The notes beneath the pieces are model-generated. The model was given only the letters and a program-made list of their open reading frames with translations, searched no databases and had not been told where the DNA came from. A DNA stretch of 52,274 bases, from positions 1 through 52,274 of the forward strand of contig LFWW01000004.1 of the NCBI GenBank assembly GCA_001273385.1, written 5' to 3'. This DNA comes from a miscellaneous Crenarchaeota group-6 archaeon AD8-1 (GTDB taxonomy: Archaea > Thermoproteota > Bathyarchaeia > Bathyarchaeales > Bathycorpusculaceae). Below are positions 1-8,390 of this stretch, one piece after another (the stretch's first letter is position 1; every line of letters starts with the position of its first letter). The translations under genes were made by a program, and so were the position numbers.

Positions 1-1
1 G

Positions 2-76
2 TGGGCCGAGCCGGACTTGAACCGGCGACCTTTGGCTCGTAAAGCCAATGTCCTAACCAAGCTAGACGATCGGCCC
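2..76 (-). tRNA. tRNA-Val (anticodon UAC)
   Basis: Read on the minus strand, this folds as a complete cloverleaf. A 7-bp acceptor stem (GGGCCGA with TCGGCCC) is followed by a D arm. The anticodon stem TTGGC/GCCAA encloses the loop TTTACGA, giving anticodon UAC. The T arm has the GTTCAAG loop and the discriminator base is A. The next base at the window edge is C, so part of the CCA end may be encoded. No intron is present. It lies just upstream of and in line with the leftward DUF354 gene. Confidence 0.93.
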
Positions 77-142
77 AATTTCTTTTGATATCATCTGTTT
101 CATTGATTTTTATTTTTCTATTGTGATGCTTGCTGATTTAGA

Positions 143-1102
143 TTATTTTGATATTTTATTGACAATTTTTTCTATTATGTAGACTGGATTTTGAAGCTTG
201 GATAATTCTTTTTTTACATCTTTTCGTTTTCCAACATATCTTTTTGAGGTTTGCAATATTTTCTCCTTACTAATAAAAAATAATGGAAATCCTTTTTCTG
301 TAAGGTATTTATTCACATAGGTTTTACCTATTTCCGTTACCACTATACTAGGAACCCCTAGTAGGGCTGCTTCTCGGGCAAGGGTGCCTCCAGCACTTAT
401 AACTAAATCTGAGTGCGCAACCAGATTTACTGAATCAATAAACTCTTTCTTTTTATTATATCTTTTAAGGAAGACGATATTTCCAAGCGGTTTTAATTGT
501 TTAACAACTGAATCTGAATAATCTGTTTGGTTTTTTGCATAAACTGCTTTTGTTTCGAGTTGCCGAACAACTATTAGAGGCTTTCTTAGTTTAGGGCTAG
601 CAGGAGTTTTTAAATTCTTAATCCACGCAAGTTCATCTACTCCATCAAAAAAAACAATTTTTTTTGCACCATTTTCTTTTAAAGCTTTAGATGGTATTGC
701 TTTTGAAGCTACAACTACTGTCGCAAATGGTATTGTTAAACGGTTAACTGCTAAAGCATGAGGTGTGTCTGCTGTAAGAATAATTGGAATACCTAAACCA
801 AATGCGGTTCGACATAATTCAACAGATTGATGAGCTATAGCAATATCTGGTGGATCATCTTGGAACATTCTTGAAAATTCTATTACTCGTTTTGCACTTT
901 CTTCTAGCCTAGTTGATAAAGATGAAGGTTTATATTCTCCAACAATTCTCGGATTTTCACCAAGAATTCTAGCCAGGGGAATGGTATCTGGATGTTTACG
1001 GGCAGTAAATATTATCTGATGTCCCTTTTTTCGAAGCTGCTGAGTGATAGCTGAACCATATCGAATATGCTTACCCGTACAAGCATCATACCAGATTCTC
1101 AT
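143..1102 (-). CDS. DUF354 family glycosyltransferase-like protein
   Basis: A 319-residue protein matching the DUF354 family, which has the two-Rossmann-domain fold of UDP-GlcNAc 2-epimerase and MurG-type enzymes. It starts MRIWYDACTGKH, typical for the family. The second half has an SAGGTLAREAALLGVPSI segment (about residue 237 onward) like the nucleotide-sugar-binding loop of GT-B enzymes. The substrate is unknown. It follows the acyltransferase gene by 4 bases, so the two form a leftward operon next to the rightward glycan genes, which suggests a role in surface-sugar synthesis. ATG start at 1102. Family assignment is confident, function is inference. Confidence 0.8.
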   Translation of the reverse strand: MRIWYDACTGKHIRYGSAITQQLRKKGHQIIFTARKHPDTIPLARILGENPRIVGEYKPSSLSTRLEESAKRVIEFSRMFQDDPPDIAIAHQSVELCRTAFGLGIPIILTADTPHALAVNRLTIPFATVVVASKAIPSKALKENGAKKIVFFDGVDELAWIKNLKTPASPKLRKPLIVVRQLETKAVYAKNQTDYSDSVVKQLKPLGNIVFLKRYNKKKEFIDSVNLVAHSDLVISAGGTLAREAALLGVPSIVVTEIGKTYVNKYLTEKGFPLFFISKEKILQTSKRYVGKRKDVKKELSKLQNPVYIIEKIVNKISK

Positions 1103-1106
1103 TTTT

Positions 1107-1607
1107 TCACCTTGATTCTTGAATAAAACCTTCCCGTTTGATTTTATATTCTCTTATATCCATTACTTCTTTTGCGGGAGATCCTGCTACAACCTTTTTT
1201 GGAGCTACATCTTTTGTAACTATACTTCCTCCACCAATAACAGAATTTTCTCCCACAACCACATTTGGAAGAATAATAGATCCGCCACCAACTATGGCAT
1301 TGTCTTTTAGTTGGGATGGCGATATCAGATCACTTTTTGGATATTTATCGTTTAATATCGAACAATTTGGACCAATAAACACGTTATCTCCTATGGAGGA
1401 ACCGTTAGAGATAGTTACATGAGATTGAATATTACAATCATTACCTATACTAACATCTTTTCCTATATCACAAAAACTACCTATATGAGTTCTTTTACCA
1501 ATTGTCACATTATCACCTATAACAACATAATTCCATATAACAACTTGTTTTCCAAATTTTACATTAGATCCAACTACTACTCCTCTTCCCATTTTTGGTT
1601 GTGACAT
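1107..1607 (-). CDS. left-handed beta-helix (hexapeptide) acyltransferase
   Basis: The protein is built almost entirely of imperfect hexapeptide repeats of the [LIV]-G-x4 type (for example VVIGDNVTIGKRTHIGSFCDIG), which form a trimeric left-handed beta helix. The family includes WbpD/WlbB-type UDP-sugar N-acetyltransferases and O-acetyltransferases, acting on sugars with acetyl-CoA. A GGSIILPNVVVGENSVIGGGSIVTKDV-type end and the final AGSPAKEV motif are characteristic. I chose the ATG at 1607 because a GTGAAG precedes it. A UUG at 1628 would add seven residues. It is the first gene of a leftward pair with the DUF354 protein. The sugar substrate cannot be read from sequence. Confidence 0.82.
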   Translation of the reverse strand: MSQPKMGRGVVVGSNVKFGKQVVIWNYVVIGDNVTIGKRTHIGSFCDIGKDVSIGNDCNIQSHVTISNGSSIGDNVFIGPNCSILNDKYPKSDLISPSQLKDNAIVGGGSIILPNVVVGENSVIGGGSIVTKDVAPKKVVAGSPAKEVMDIREYKIKREGFIQESR

Positions 1608-1681
1608 AGTCTTCACTTTAGAATTCAATGTTTAAATAGTTTAAAAAATTACTTATTTTTTCGCCTAGAGGTAGTGATAGT

Positions 1682-2548
1682 TTGACCAAAGAAAATGTCC
1701 TAATAGTAGGTTTGGGCGAGATAGGAAGGAGTCTTTTTGAAATAATAGTAAAAAGCGATAGTTTTGCAGTTTATGGTCTAGATTCTGATAAAAAAAAGAT
1801 GTTATCAATTAATCAAGATCAAAAAGAAATTCCCTCCAAGATAGATATAATGCATGTTTGTATTCCTTGTCAAAATCAAAAAAAATTCATAGAAGCTGTA
1901 TATGATTATGCAAAGAATTTCAAACCCAAAATAGTTATTATAAACAGTACAGTTATACCTGGAACTACACAAAAATTTTACGAAAAATACAATCATCTAG
2001 TAGTGCATTCCCCAGTTAGGGGAGTACACGTAAATAAAGAACACATGAAATGGGAGATCAAACGTTGGAAAAAATATATAGGCGGAACTAATGCAAATTC
2101 AGCTGAAGCTGCATGTGAACATTTCAATAAAATAGGCTTAAAAGTAAAAAAATTGAAAAGTTGCACAGAATCCGAATTAGCAAAGCTTTTTGAAACAACA
2201 TATAGAGCTTGGATGATAACCTGCTTTCAAGAAATGCACAGAATTTCCCAGTCTTGTTCTGGGAACTTTGATGATATAGTAGACTTTTTAGAAGACACAC
2301 ATAGGGTAAGATTGGATAGACCAATAATGTTTCCAGATTATATCGGTGGTCATTGCTTAATACCTAACACAAAGTTGTTATTAGAATTCTATGACTCTAA
2401 TTTGTTAAGGTTAGTTCTAGAATCAAATAAAAGACGCCTATACGAGATTAAAGATTCTCAAACTAGACAAGAGATTGAAAAAATTAACAGACGGGCTATT
2501 AATTTGCAGAAAGAATTGATGAAACTAACAAAAACGGTGTATAAATGA
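1682..2548 (+). CDS. short UDP-glucose/GDP-mannose dehydrogenase-like protein
   Basis: A 288-residue NAD(P)-binding protein. The N-terminus has the Rossmann motif GLGEIG (residues 10-15), followed by STVIPGTT (about 89-96) and SPVRG (about 110-114), both typical of UDP-sugar dehydrogenases. A GGHCLIPN motif near residue 223 matches the catalytic Cys loop (GGxCxPxD) with Asn in place of Asp. Family enzymes are usually 400 residues or more with a C-terminal UDP-binding domain. That domain is missing here, so the enzyme is a natural short form or not a true dehydrogenase. UUG start at 1682 preceded by GAGGTAG. It overlaps the next gene by 4 bases (ATGA), implying translational coupling. Confidence 0.75.
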   Translation: MTKENVLIVGLGEIGRSLFEIIVKSDSFAVYGLDSDKKKMLSINQDQKEIPSKIDIMHVCIPCQNQKKFIEAVYDYAKNFKPKIVIINSTVIPGTTQKFYEKYNHLVVHSPVRGVHVNKEHMKWEIKRWKKYIGGTNANSAEAACEHFNKIGLKVKKLKSCTESELAKLFETTYRAWMITCFQEMHRISQSCSGNFDDIVDFLEDTHRVRLDRPIMFPDYIGGHCLIPNTKLLLEFYDSNLLRLVLESNKRRLYEIKDSQTRQEIEKINRRAINLQKELMKLTKTVYK

Positions 2549-3495
2549 AGTTAGTCATGATCAATGATTGTGCATTTGTGGGTGCTACTTTACTAAAATA
2601 CTTGCCTGAAGATCTGGAAAAACAGCATATAATTCGAAGTAGAAGTTTTTGGGATAAGACTTCTGGTATAGCTTTAAAGATCTTAAAATCTAAGGGAGAT
2701 ATTTTTCATGTAAATTATCTACTGCAGGATTGTTATCTTGCTTCTAAATTCGGTAAGAAACCTCTAATTGGTCATGCACATGGAAGTGATTTACGCGATC
2801 AATTAAAAAAGAAGAAATGGAGCTGGATGATAAAAAATAACCTAAAAAAATGCAATAAAATTATTGTTGCTCAGCCAACAATACTAGATCAAGCTCTAGA
2901 ATTTAATGATACGGCTGAATATTTTCCCATACCCTATGATCCTGAAATATTCTTCCCAAAACCTATTCCAGAAAATAATGAATCAAAAAATGTTTTCTTG
3001 GCATCATCTCATAATTTTAAAAATAAGGGCACAGATAAATTGCTTGAAGCTGTAGCTTGCATATCTGAACCAATTAAAATTAAAAGCTTCGCTTCAGGAA
3101 AAGACCTCAAAGATGCAAAGAATCTTGCTAGAAAACTAAACTTAAAAATTGACTTTATTCAAAACGTGCCTCATAACAGAATGAACAAGTTGTATTGGGA
3201 AAGCAATCTTGTTTTAGGAAGTAGCGGAATTGGACAACTAGACACCATAGCTATAGAAGCCATGGCATGCGGCAGACCAGTTATTCACTCCATACTAAAA
3301 AAATATTTTCCTGAATGCCCAATAGAGCAACTAGTATCGATTGATCAAACGTCACAATTAATATATAAACTGTTATTCGATAAAAAAGACCGAAAGCAAA
3401 GAATAAAAAACCAATTATCATACGTAGAATCTACACATCAAGCGACAATTCTATCAAAAAAATTATTCAAAATTTACAATGAATTAAAAAAATAA
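2545..3495 (+). CDS. GT4-like glycosyltransferase
   Basis: A 316-residue GT-B fold protein, somewhat short for the family (usually 350-400). The acceptor half contains GHAHGSDLR (about residues 73-81). The donor half has the GT4-type motif with DTIAIEAMACGRPVIH near residue 236, where the conserved Glu contacts the nucleotide sugar. It overlaps the upstream dehydrogenase-like gene by 4 bases, so the two are probably co-translated and act on the same glycan. Donor and acceptor are unknown. Confidence 0.8.
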   Translation: MKLVMINDCAFVGATLLKYLPEDLEKQHIIRSRSFWDKTSGIALKILKSKGDIFHVNYLLQDCYLASKFGKKPLIGHAHGSDLRDQLKKKKWSWMIKNNLKKCNKIIVAQPTILDQALEFNDTAEYFPIPYDPEIFFPKPIPENNESKNVFLASSHNFKNKGTDKLLEAVACISEPIKIKSFASGKDLKDAKNLARKLNLKIDFIQNVPHNRMNKLYWESNLVLGSSGIGQLDTIAIEAMACGRPVIHSILKKYFPECPIEQLVSIDQTSQLIYKLLFDKKDRKQRIKNQLSYVESTHQATILSKKLFKIYNELKK

Positions 3496-3563
3496 ACAAA
3501 CCAAATTAATAATCTGCGAGTCTTTTGAAAATAATAAAATTAAACTAGCAATTAGATTTAAAA

Positions 3564-5057
3564 ATGCTAAGTAAAACTTCAAATGGAGAAAAGTCCTTGA
3601 TTAAATTTCGAATCGATGTAGATTATCCATATCCTTCAAGAATCAAGAGTTTTCTCCATATAGCAACAAATCTAAAGACTTCAAAGGAGTATTTGAAAAA
3701 CTCAAAAATCCTCGCTAAGATGTTCAATGATTCAAGTGAAGAAATTAAAATTTTTTGGTTTTTTACAATAAAAACTCTTCCAGATAAAGAACTTTTATCG
3801 CTAATAAATAATTCGAAACATGAAATTGCTCTTCATATAATTAAATCTCCGCATTATGAATTTGAAATCATATCAAAAATCACAAAACAAAAGATACGAT
3901 ATTACACAATTCATGGTACATCAAATTTTTTGACTAGACTTCTTTGGAGACGTTGGAAAGCTAGATTTCCTGAAATACCAAAGAATTTTCCATTAAAATC
4001 TTTCCATCACTTTCCCACATTACCTTTTGATGCCCTATGTTACAGAGAATATGATTCTATCGCAGTTAAAATAGCGCAAAAAAACATAGCAAAGAATAGA
4101 GTCTTGGAAATTCATCCTCAATGGCTATTTCAAAAAGGAAAGATGAATCGAAGAGGAGCATACAATAAAACTCTAAAGCAACTTCTGAAAATCGATGATA
4201 AATTACAATATGTTGAAAAAAGAAAAAAGATGTCAGTAACCATTGGAAGAGATTATAGAGAATATCAAAAAGATATTTTTCCTAATGAATCCTACATCAG
4301 GAAATTAAGAGATTTAAACATCGATGTTTTTACTTTCATTGAAAGAGCTTGGTCAAAACCAATTCTCTCTCCTAATAAAAAATGGATTAGAACGACTGAT
4401 AATGTTGCAATGCTTAATCTTACAACCTATGATTCTTGGTGGAAAAAAATTGGAAAAAAAACTCGTAATATGGTTCGTAAATCACAGAAAAGCGGCATAA
4501 TAACCAAAATTTCTTCACCAAATCTTGCATTAGCTAAAGGAATTTGTAAAATTTACAATGAAACTCCAATAAGGCAAAATAGGATTTTTCCACATTATGG
4601 AACAGGATTAAAAAAAGTAGAAAGAAATCTTCTTTCATCAAATGACCATGTTTTTATTGGATCATATTATGAAAATGAGCTTGTTGGTTTTGTAGATCTA
4701 ATAATTGGTGAGAATATTACGATAATTTCTCAAATTCTTTCATTAAAGAAATATTGGAATAAAGCGATAAATAATTCTCTTATAGCAAAAACAGTAGAAG
4801 TTTGTTTAAAGCATAACAGGAATTGGCTTATGTATGGAAGAATGGGTAACCACCCATCCTTGGATAGGTTTAAATCAAATATAGGATTCGAGCGCCTTAA
4901 TCTTAATAGATATTATATTATTCTAACTCTAAAAGGGAAACTTGCAGTAAGAGTGGGTTTGCATCGCAATTTAAAGGATGTCATACCTCAAAGAATAATT
5001 TCCTTTTTATTACCAGTTTATAATTGGTTTAGTACTATCAAAATTAAAAAAAACTAA
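3564..5057 (+). CDS. polysaccharide-deacetylase-like / FemAB-GNAT-like fusion
   Basis: A 497-residue protein with two parts. Residues 1 to about 220 resemble a NodB-type polysaccharide deacetylase or its pseudo-enzyme relatives. FRIDVDYP (about 16-23) sits where the catalytic Asp pair would be, HEIALHI (about 76-82) resembles the metal-binding His motif, and EIHPQWL follows near residue 179. From about residue 240 the protein resembles FemAB/GNAT acyltransferases used for peptidyl or acyl transfer to cell-wall precursors, with a basic GKKTRNMVRKSQKSG stretch and a C-terminal GNAT-like half. ATG start. It lies between two glycosyltransferase genes, so a glycan-modifying role is likely. The assignment of both halves is by motif memory only. 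Confidence 0.6.
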   Translation: MLSKTSNGEKSLIKFRIDVDYPYPSRIKSFLHIATNLKTSKEYLKNSKILAKMFNDSSEEIKIFWFFTIKTLPDKELLSLINNSKHEIALHIIKSPHYEFEIISKITKQKIRYYTIHGTSNFLTRLLWRRWKARFPEIPKNFPLKSFHHFPTLPFDALCYREYDSIAVKIAQKNIAKNRVLEIHPQWLFQKGKMNRRGAYNKTLKQLLKIDDKLQYVEKRKKMSVTIGRDYREYQKDIFPNESYIRKLRDLNIDVFTFIERAWSKPILSPNKKWIRTTDNVAMLNLTTYDSWWKKIGKKTRNMVRKSQKSGIITKISSPNLALAKGICKIYNETPIRQNRIFPHYGTGLKKVERNLLSSNDHVFIGSYYENELVGFVDLIIGENITIISQILSLKKYWNKAINNSLIAKTVEVCLKHNRNWLMYGRMGNHPSLDRFKSNIGFERLNLNRYYIILTLKGKLAVRVGLHRNLKDVIPQRIISFLLPVYNWFSTIKIKKN

Positions 5058-5114
5058 ATGTATTTGATCAAGAACTGCAAACTCATAAATAAAAAATGAT
5101 TGAGTCTGTTAATA

Positions 5115-6356
5115 ATGAATAAAGCGTTGTTAATCGCATATCATTATCCTCCTTTAGGAGGTCCGGGGGTATTCAGAACTCTAAAATTTACTAAATATCT
5201 CCCAACTTATGATTTTCAGCCTTATGTTTTAACAGTTAAGAATCCTATGTATAAACTAAAGGACCCTTCTTTATTAAAGGAAATTCCTCCATTAACAAAA
5301 ACCAAACGAATATTTTCGTTTGAGCACAGAATATTTCGATCTCCAAGACTATTAAATTTAAATTTAAAATGGTTTTTTCTTCCTGACGAACATATTGGAT
5401 GGTTGCCATTTGCTGTCTTTTATGGGTCAAAAATTGTAATAAAAGAGAATATAGATGTATTATTTTCTACTTCACCTTCTTTTACAAGTTTGCTGATAGG
5501 TTCTTTATTAAAAAATAAAACTAAAAAACCATTAGTAGTAGATTTTAGAGATCCCTGGGTAACAAACTCTTTTATTGAATATCCTACAAAACTTCACAGA
5601 TATATTGAAAAAAAGATGGAAAAATATGTTTTAATGCAAGCAGATTACATAACAGTTGCAAGTGACTTGATAAAAGATGATTTGATTAAACGATATCCTT
5701 TTGTAAAATCAAAAATTGAAACGATTACAAATGGATTTGATCCTGATGATTTTAAAAATTCTTATATTTCAAAAAAACCTCGAAAATTCCGAATAACATA
5801 TACTGGCTCTCTTTATGGACACCTAACTGCAAAAACTTTTTTTCATACTTTAAAGGACTTAATTTCAAAAAATGAAGAATTGAAAAAAAATATTGAAGTC
5901 ATTTTTGCAGGCAATTATGGCAAAGAAACCGAGAAACTTGTGAGAGAATTAAAATTAGAGAAAAACGTTAAGCTCAAAGGTTACCTGGCTCATAGGAAAT
6001 GCATTAATCTTCTTAAAAATTCAGATGTACTTTTATTACTAATAACAATTCTCGGATCCAAAGGCAAAGAAATACTAACTGGAAAAATCTTTGAATATAT
6101 AGCTTCAAAAAAACCAATAATGGCTATTGTACCAGAAGACGGTTTGGCTTCAAAACTTATACAATCTCTAAATATTGGTGTAATTATACCTCCAAGAAAC
6201 TCAGACCTTATAAAAAGCTCTATATTGGATTTTTATCAGAAATGGAAAGCTAAAGAATTATTCGAATCTATTATTAATTCCAATAAATTATTGAAATATG
6301 ACAGCAAGTTCCTCACCCAAAGATTAGTACATATTTTCAAAAACATAAAAAAATAA
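5115..6356 (+). CDS. GT4 family glycosyltransferase
   Basis: Starts with AYHYPPLGGPGVFR, the N-terminal nucleotide-binding loop found in GT4 enzymes that act on surface polysaccharide. The middle holds VVDFRDPW, typical of this subgroup, and the C-terminal half carries GKIFEYIASKKPIMAI, the donor-binding Glu motif. Length 413 residues is normal. I start at the ATG at 5115. A UUG at 5100 is in frame but would add only five residues not expected in the family. Last gene of the rightward glycan block, ending 3 bases before the convergent Fe-S operon. Confidence 0.85.
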   Translation: MNKALLIAYHYPPLGGPGVFRTLKFTKYLPTYDFQPYVLTVKNPMYKLKDPSLLKEIPPLTKTKRIFSFEHRIFRSPRLLNLNLKWFFLPDEHIGWLPFAVFYGSKIVIKENIDVLFSTSPSFTSLLIGSLLKNKTKKPLVVDFRDPWVTNSFIEYPTKLHRYIEKKMEKYVLMQADYITVASDLIKDDLIKRYPFVKSKIETITNGFDPDDFKNSYISKKPRKFRITYTGSLYGHLTAKTFFHTLKDLISKNEELKKNIEVIFAGNYGKETEKLVRELKLEKNVKLKGYLAHRKCINLLKNSDVLLLLITILGSKGKEILTGKIFEYIASKKPIMAIVPEDGLASKLIQSLNIGVIIPPRNSDLIKSSILDFYQKWKAKELFESIINSNKLLKYDSKFLTQRLVHIFKNIKK

Positions 6357-6359
6357 TTT

Positions 6360-6629
6360 TTATAAAATTAAGTCTTTTAAAATCTTTTTTATAGTATCTT
6401 TTTCTTTTATTCCTTTGAAAATCGCTTTTCCACTTGAATATAACCTGAATGTTTTTCCTTGAAATGATAACTCATAGATTAACCCAGCTAGAGATTTATT
6501 TAATTTAGCATTCTCAAGTATTTTTTTTATAACCTCTGCTTTTTTGCCATACTTGAATGTTACAATTGTGCTTATTTCTTCTCCACATGTCTTCTCGATT
6601 CTTAAAATATAATCCTCAAGTATGGGCAT
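6360..6629 (-). CDS. single-repeat TBP-like small protein
   Basis: An 89-residue protein overlapping the end of the sufS-like gene by one base, so it is in the Fe-S operon. From about residue 19 to the end it looks like one repeat of the TATA-binding protein saddle. LAGLIYEL (47-54) aligns with the PGLVYRL strand of TBP, and FRLYSSGKAIFKGIK (61-75) aligns with the LIFSSGKMVVTGAK strand. A final helix (EKDTIKKILKDL) closes it. True archaeal TBP has two such repeats and about 180 residues. Whether this one dimerises, binds DNA or has become a protein-interaction module is unknown. The fold assignment is by eye, the gene call itself is firm. Confidence 0.7.
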   Translation of the reverse strand: MPILEDYILRIEKTCGEEISTIVTFKYGKKAEVIKKILENAKLNKSLAGLIYELSFQGKTFRLYSSGKAIFKGIKEKDTIKKILKDLIL

Positions 6630-7864
6630 TAAAATTGTTCGATCTCCTTTAATACCTCCACAAAACGATCAATTTCTTCGATAGTATTGTAGATATAAAA
6701 ACTTGCTCTGGCAGATGATTGTAGCTTAATTACCTGATGCAAGGGCTGTGCACAATGATATCCACTACGAATCATTATACCAAAAGTATCTGCAAATAAT
6801 GCAACATCGTGAGAAGATAAACCTTGAACATTAAATGATATTATTCCGCATTTAATCGATGTATCTAAAGGACCGTAAACGATGGTTTTCTTGCATTCTT
6901 TAATTCGATTAAGAGCATATTTGGTTAAATCTTTTTCATAACTAGATACTTTTTCTATTCCTATACTATCAAGATATTTTACAGCTTCCATAAACCCAAT
7001 GCTTCCTGCAATATTGGGTGTTCCTGCCTCAAATTTCCATGGAGGTGAATTCCATTGTATTTCTGGTTTTTGTATTTTGGAATTAAAATTAACGTTTTTA
7101 ATCATTTCCCCACCACCTTGGAATGGTCCCATAGTTTCAAAATTTTTCTTTTTGCAGTATAATGCTCCAATACCTGTTGGTCCAAGCATTTTATGAGCTG
7201 AAAAAGCAAGAAAATCGATATCCAATTCTTTAACATCAACTTTCATATGTGGAACTGATTGTGCTCCATCTATTAAAATAAGAGAATTGTTTTCATGAGT
7301 AATTTTACTAATATTTTTTATATCATTAATTACCCCGGTTACATTTGAAACATGACTAATGCTTACTATTTTTGTTTTAGTTGAAAGTTTATTTTCAAAA
7401 TCTTTGAGATTAATTGTACTATTCTCATTAATTTTTACATACTTGGTAATAGCTTCAGTTCTTTTTGAAATTATTTCCCAAGGAATTAAATTGCTGTGAT
7501 GTTCCATTTCTGTGAGAAGAATCTCGTCATTTTGTTTTAAATTATCTAAGCCCCAAGAATATGCTATTAGATTGATAGCTTCTGTGGTTCCTCGAGTAAA
7601 AATGATTTCAGAGGGTTCTGCGTTTATAAATTTTGCAATTTTTTCTCTTGAGTCTTCATATAATTCTGTTGCTTCTTGAGAAAGACTATAAACTGCTCTA
7701 TGTACATTTGCGTTATATTTTTCATAAAAATTCTTTATTGAGTCTATTACCTGTATCGGTTTTTGAGTAGTAGCAGCATTGTCAAAGTAGATTAATGGAT
7801 TGTTGTTTATTTTCCGTTGAAATATTGGGAAATCTCCACGAATTTTTGATGGATTAAGACTCAT
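6629..7864 (-). CDS. sufS: SufS-type cysteine desulfurase
   Basis: A 411-residue class V aminotransferase-fold enzyme that removes sulfur from cysteine for Fe-S cluster assembly. The PLP site is intact: EHHSN (121-125), the IDGAQ Asp (about 199), and SAHK with the Schiff-base Lys225. The C-terminal RSGYHCAQP carries the sulfur-accepting Cys371 in the short group II loop typical of SufS. Start ATG at 7864. It lies 16 bases after the scaffold gene and overlaps the TBP-like gene by one base. A second desulfurase-like gene is upstream in the same operon. Confidence 0.93.
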   Translation of the reverse strand: MSLNPSKIRGDFPIFQRKINNNPLIYFDNAATTQKPIQVIDSIKNFYEKYNANVHRAVYSLSQEATELYEDSREKIAKFINAEPSEIIFTRGTTEAINLIAYSWGLDNLKQNDEILLTEMEHHSNLIPWEIISKRTEAITKYVKINENSTINLKDFENKLSTKTKIVSISHVSNVTGVINDIKNISKITHENNSLILIDGAQSVPHMKVDVKELDIDFLAFSAHKMLGPTGIGALYCKKKNFETMGPFQGGGEMIKNVNFNSKIQKPEIQWNSPPWKFEAGTPNIAGSIGFMEAVKYLDSIGIEKVSSYEKDLTKYALNRIKECKKTIVYGPLDTSIKCGIISFNVQGLSSHDVALFADTFGIMIRSGYHCAQPLHQVIKLQSSARASFYIYNTIEEIDRFVEVLKEIEQF

Positions 7865-7880
7865 TTTTCTTCAGACACAT

Positions 7881-8390
7881 TTACTTTTTTGAAAGTTTTT
7901 CTGCGAGTTCTTCCTCTTCCAATGCTTGTTTTTCTTCGGAGGTTAATCCTCGCGGAATCCAATTTGGGACTAAACCTTTTTGTTGATAATATTTTCTTAT
8001 TCCACGCTTAACTGCTCCAACAGCAAGAATCCCACAATGAGATTTAACATTTGGTAAACCTCCAACTTCTTCTACAACTTTTTTCCAACTAAGTTCTTTC
8101 CAAGTATCTTTTAGGTTTAAACCGTTAACCATTTCGGTCACTATACTTGCTGTAGCGATATTTGCAGCACAACCATAACTTTCAAAAGTAATCTTTTCTA
8201 TTACTTCTTGATCATTTATTTTCATATAGAATGTTATCATATCTCCGCACGCTGGATTACCTGCAACAGCGATCACAGTAGGATTTTTCATTTTTCCTTG
8301 ATTCTTAGGATTTCTAAATAGGTCAATGACTTTTTGAGAGTAAGGCAGTGGGATCCTCGATATATTAATCAACTCCTGTAGATCCAACAA
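7881..8390 (-). CDS. iscU: IscU/SufU-like Fe-S scaffold protein
   Basis: A 169-residue scaffold on which Fe-S clusters are built. The three ligand cysteines are present: GNPACGD (Cys48, with the usual Asp50), SYGCAANIATAS (Cys74) and KSHCGILA (Cys119). PYSQKVIDLFRNPKNQG near the N-terminus is the standard opening. A charged C-terminal tail of about 30 residues ends the protein. The called start is UUG at 8390, inside the end of the upstream NifS-like gene (26-base overlap), so the two are coupled. Family members often begin close to PLPYSQ, so the first dozen residues may be over-called. Confidence 0.92.
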   Translation of the reverse strand: MLDLQELINISRIPLPYSQKVIDLFRNPKNQGKMKNPTVIAVAGNPACGDMITFYMKINDQEVIEKITFESYGCAANIATASIVTEMVNGLNLKDTWKELSWKKVVEEVGGLPNVKSHCGILAVGAVKRGIRKYYQQKGLVPNWIPRGLTSEEKQALEEEELAEKLSKK

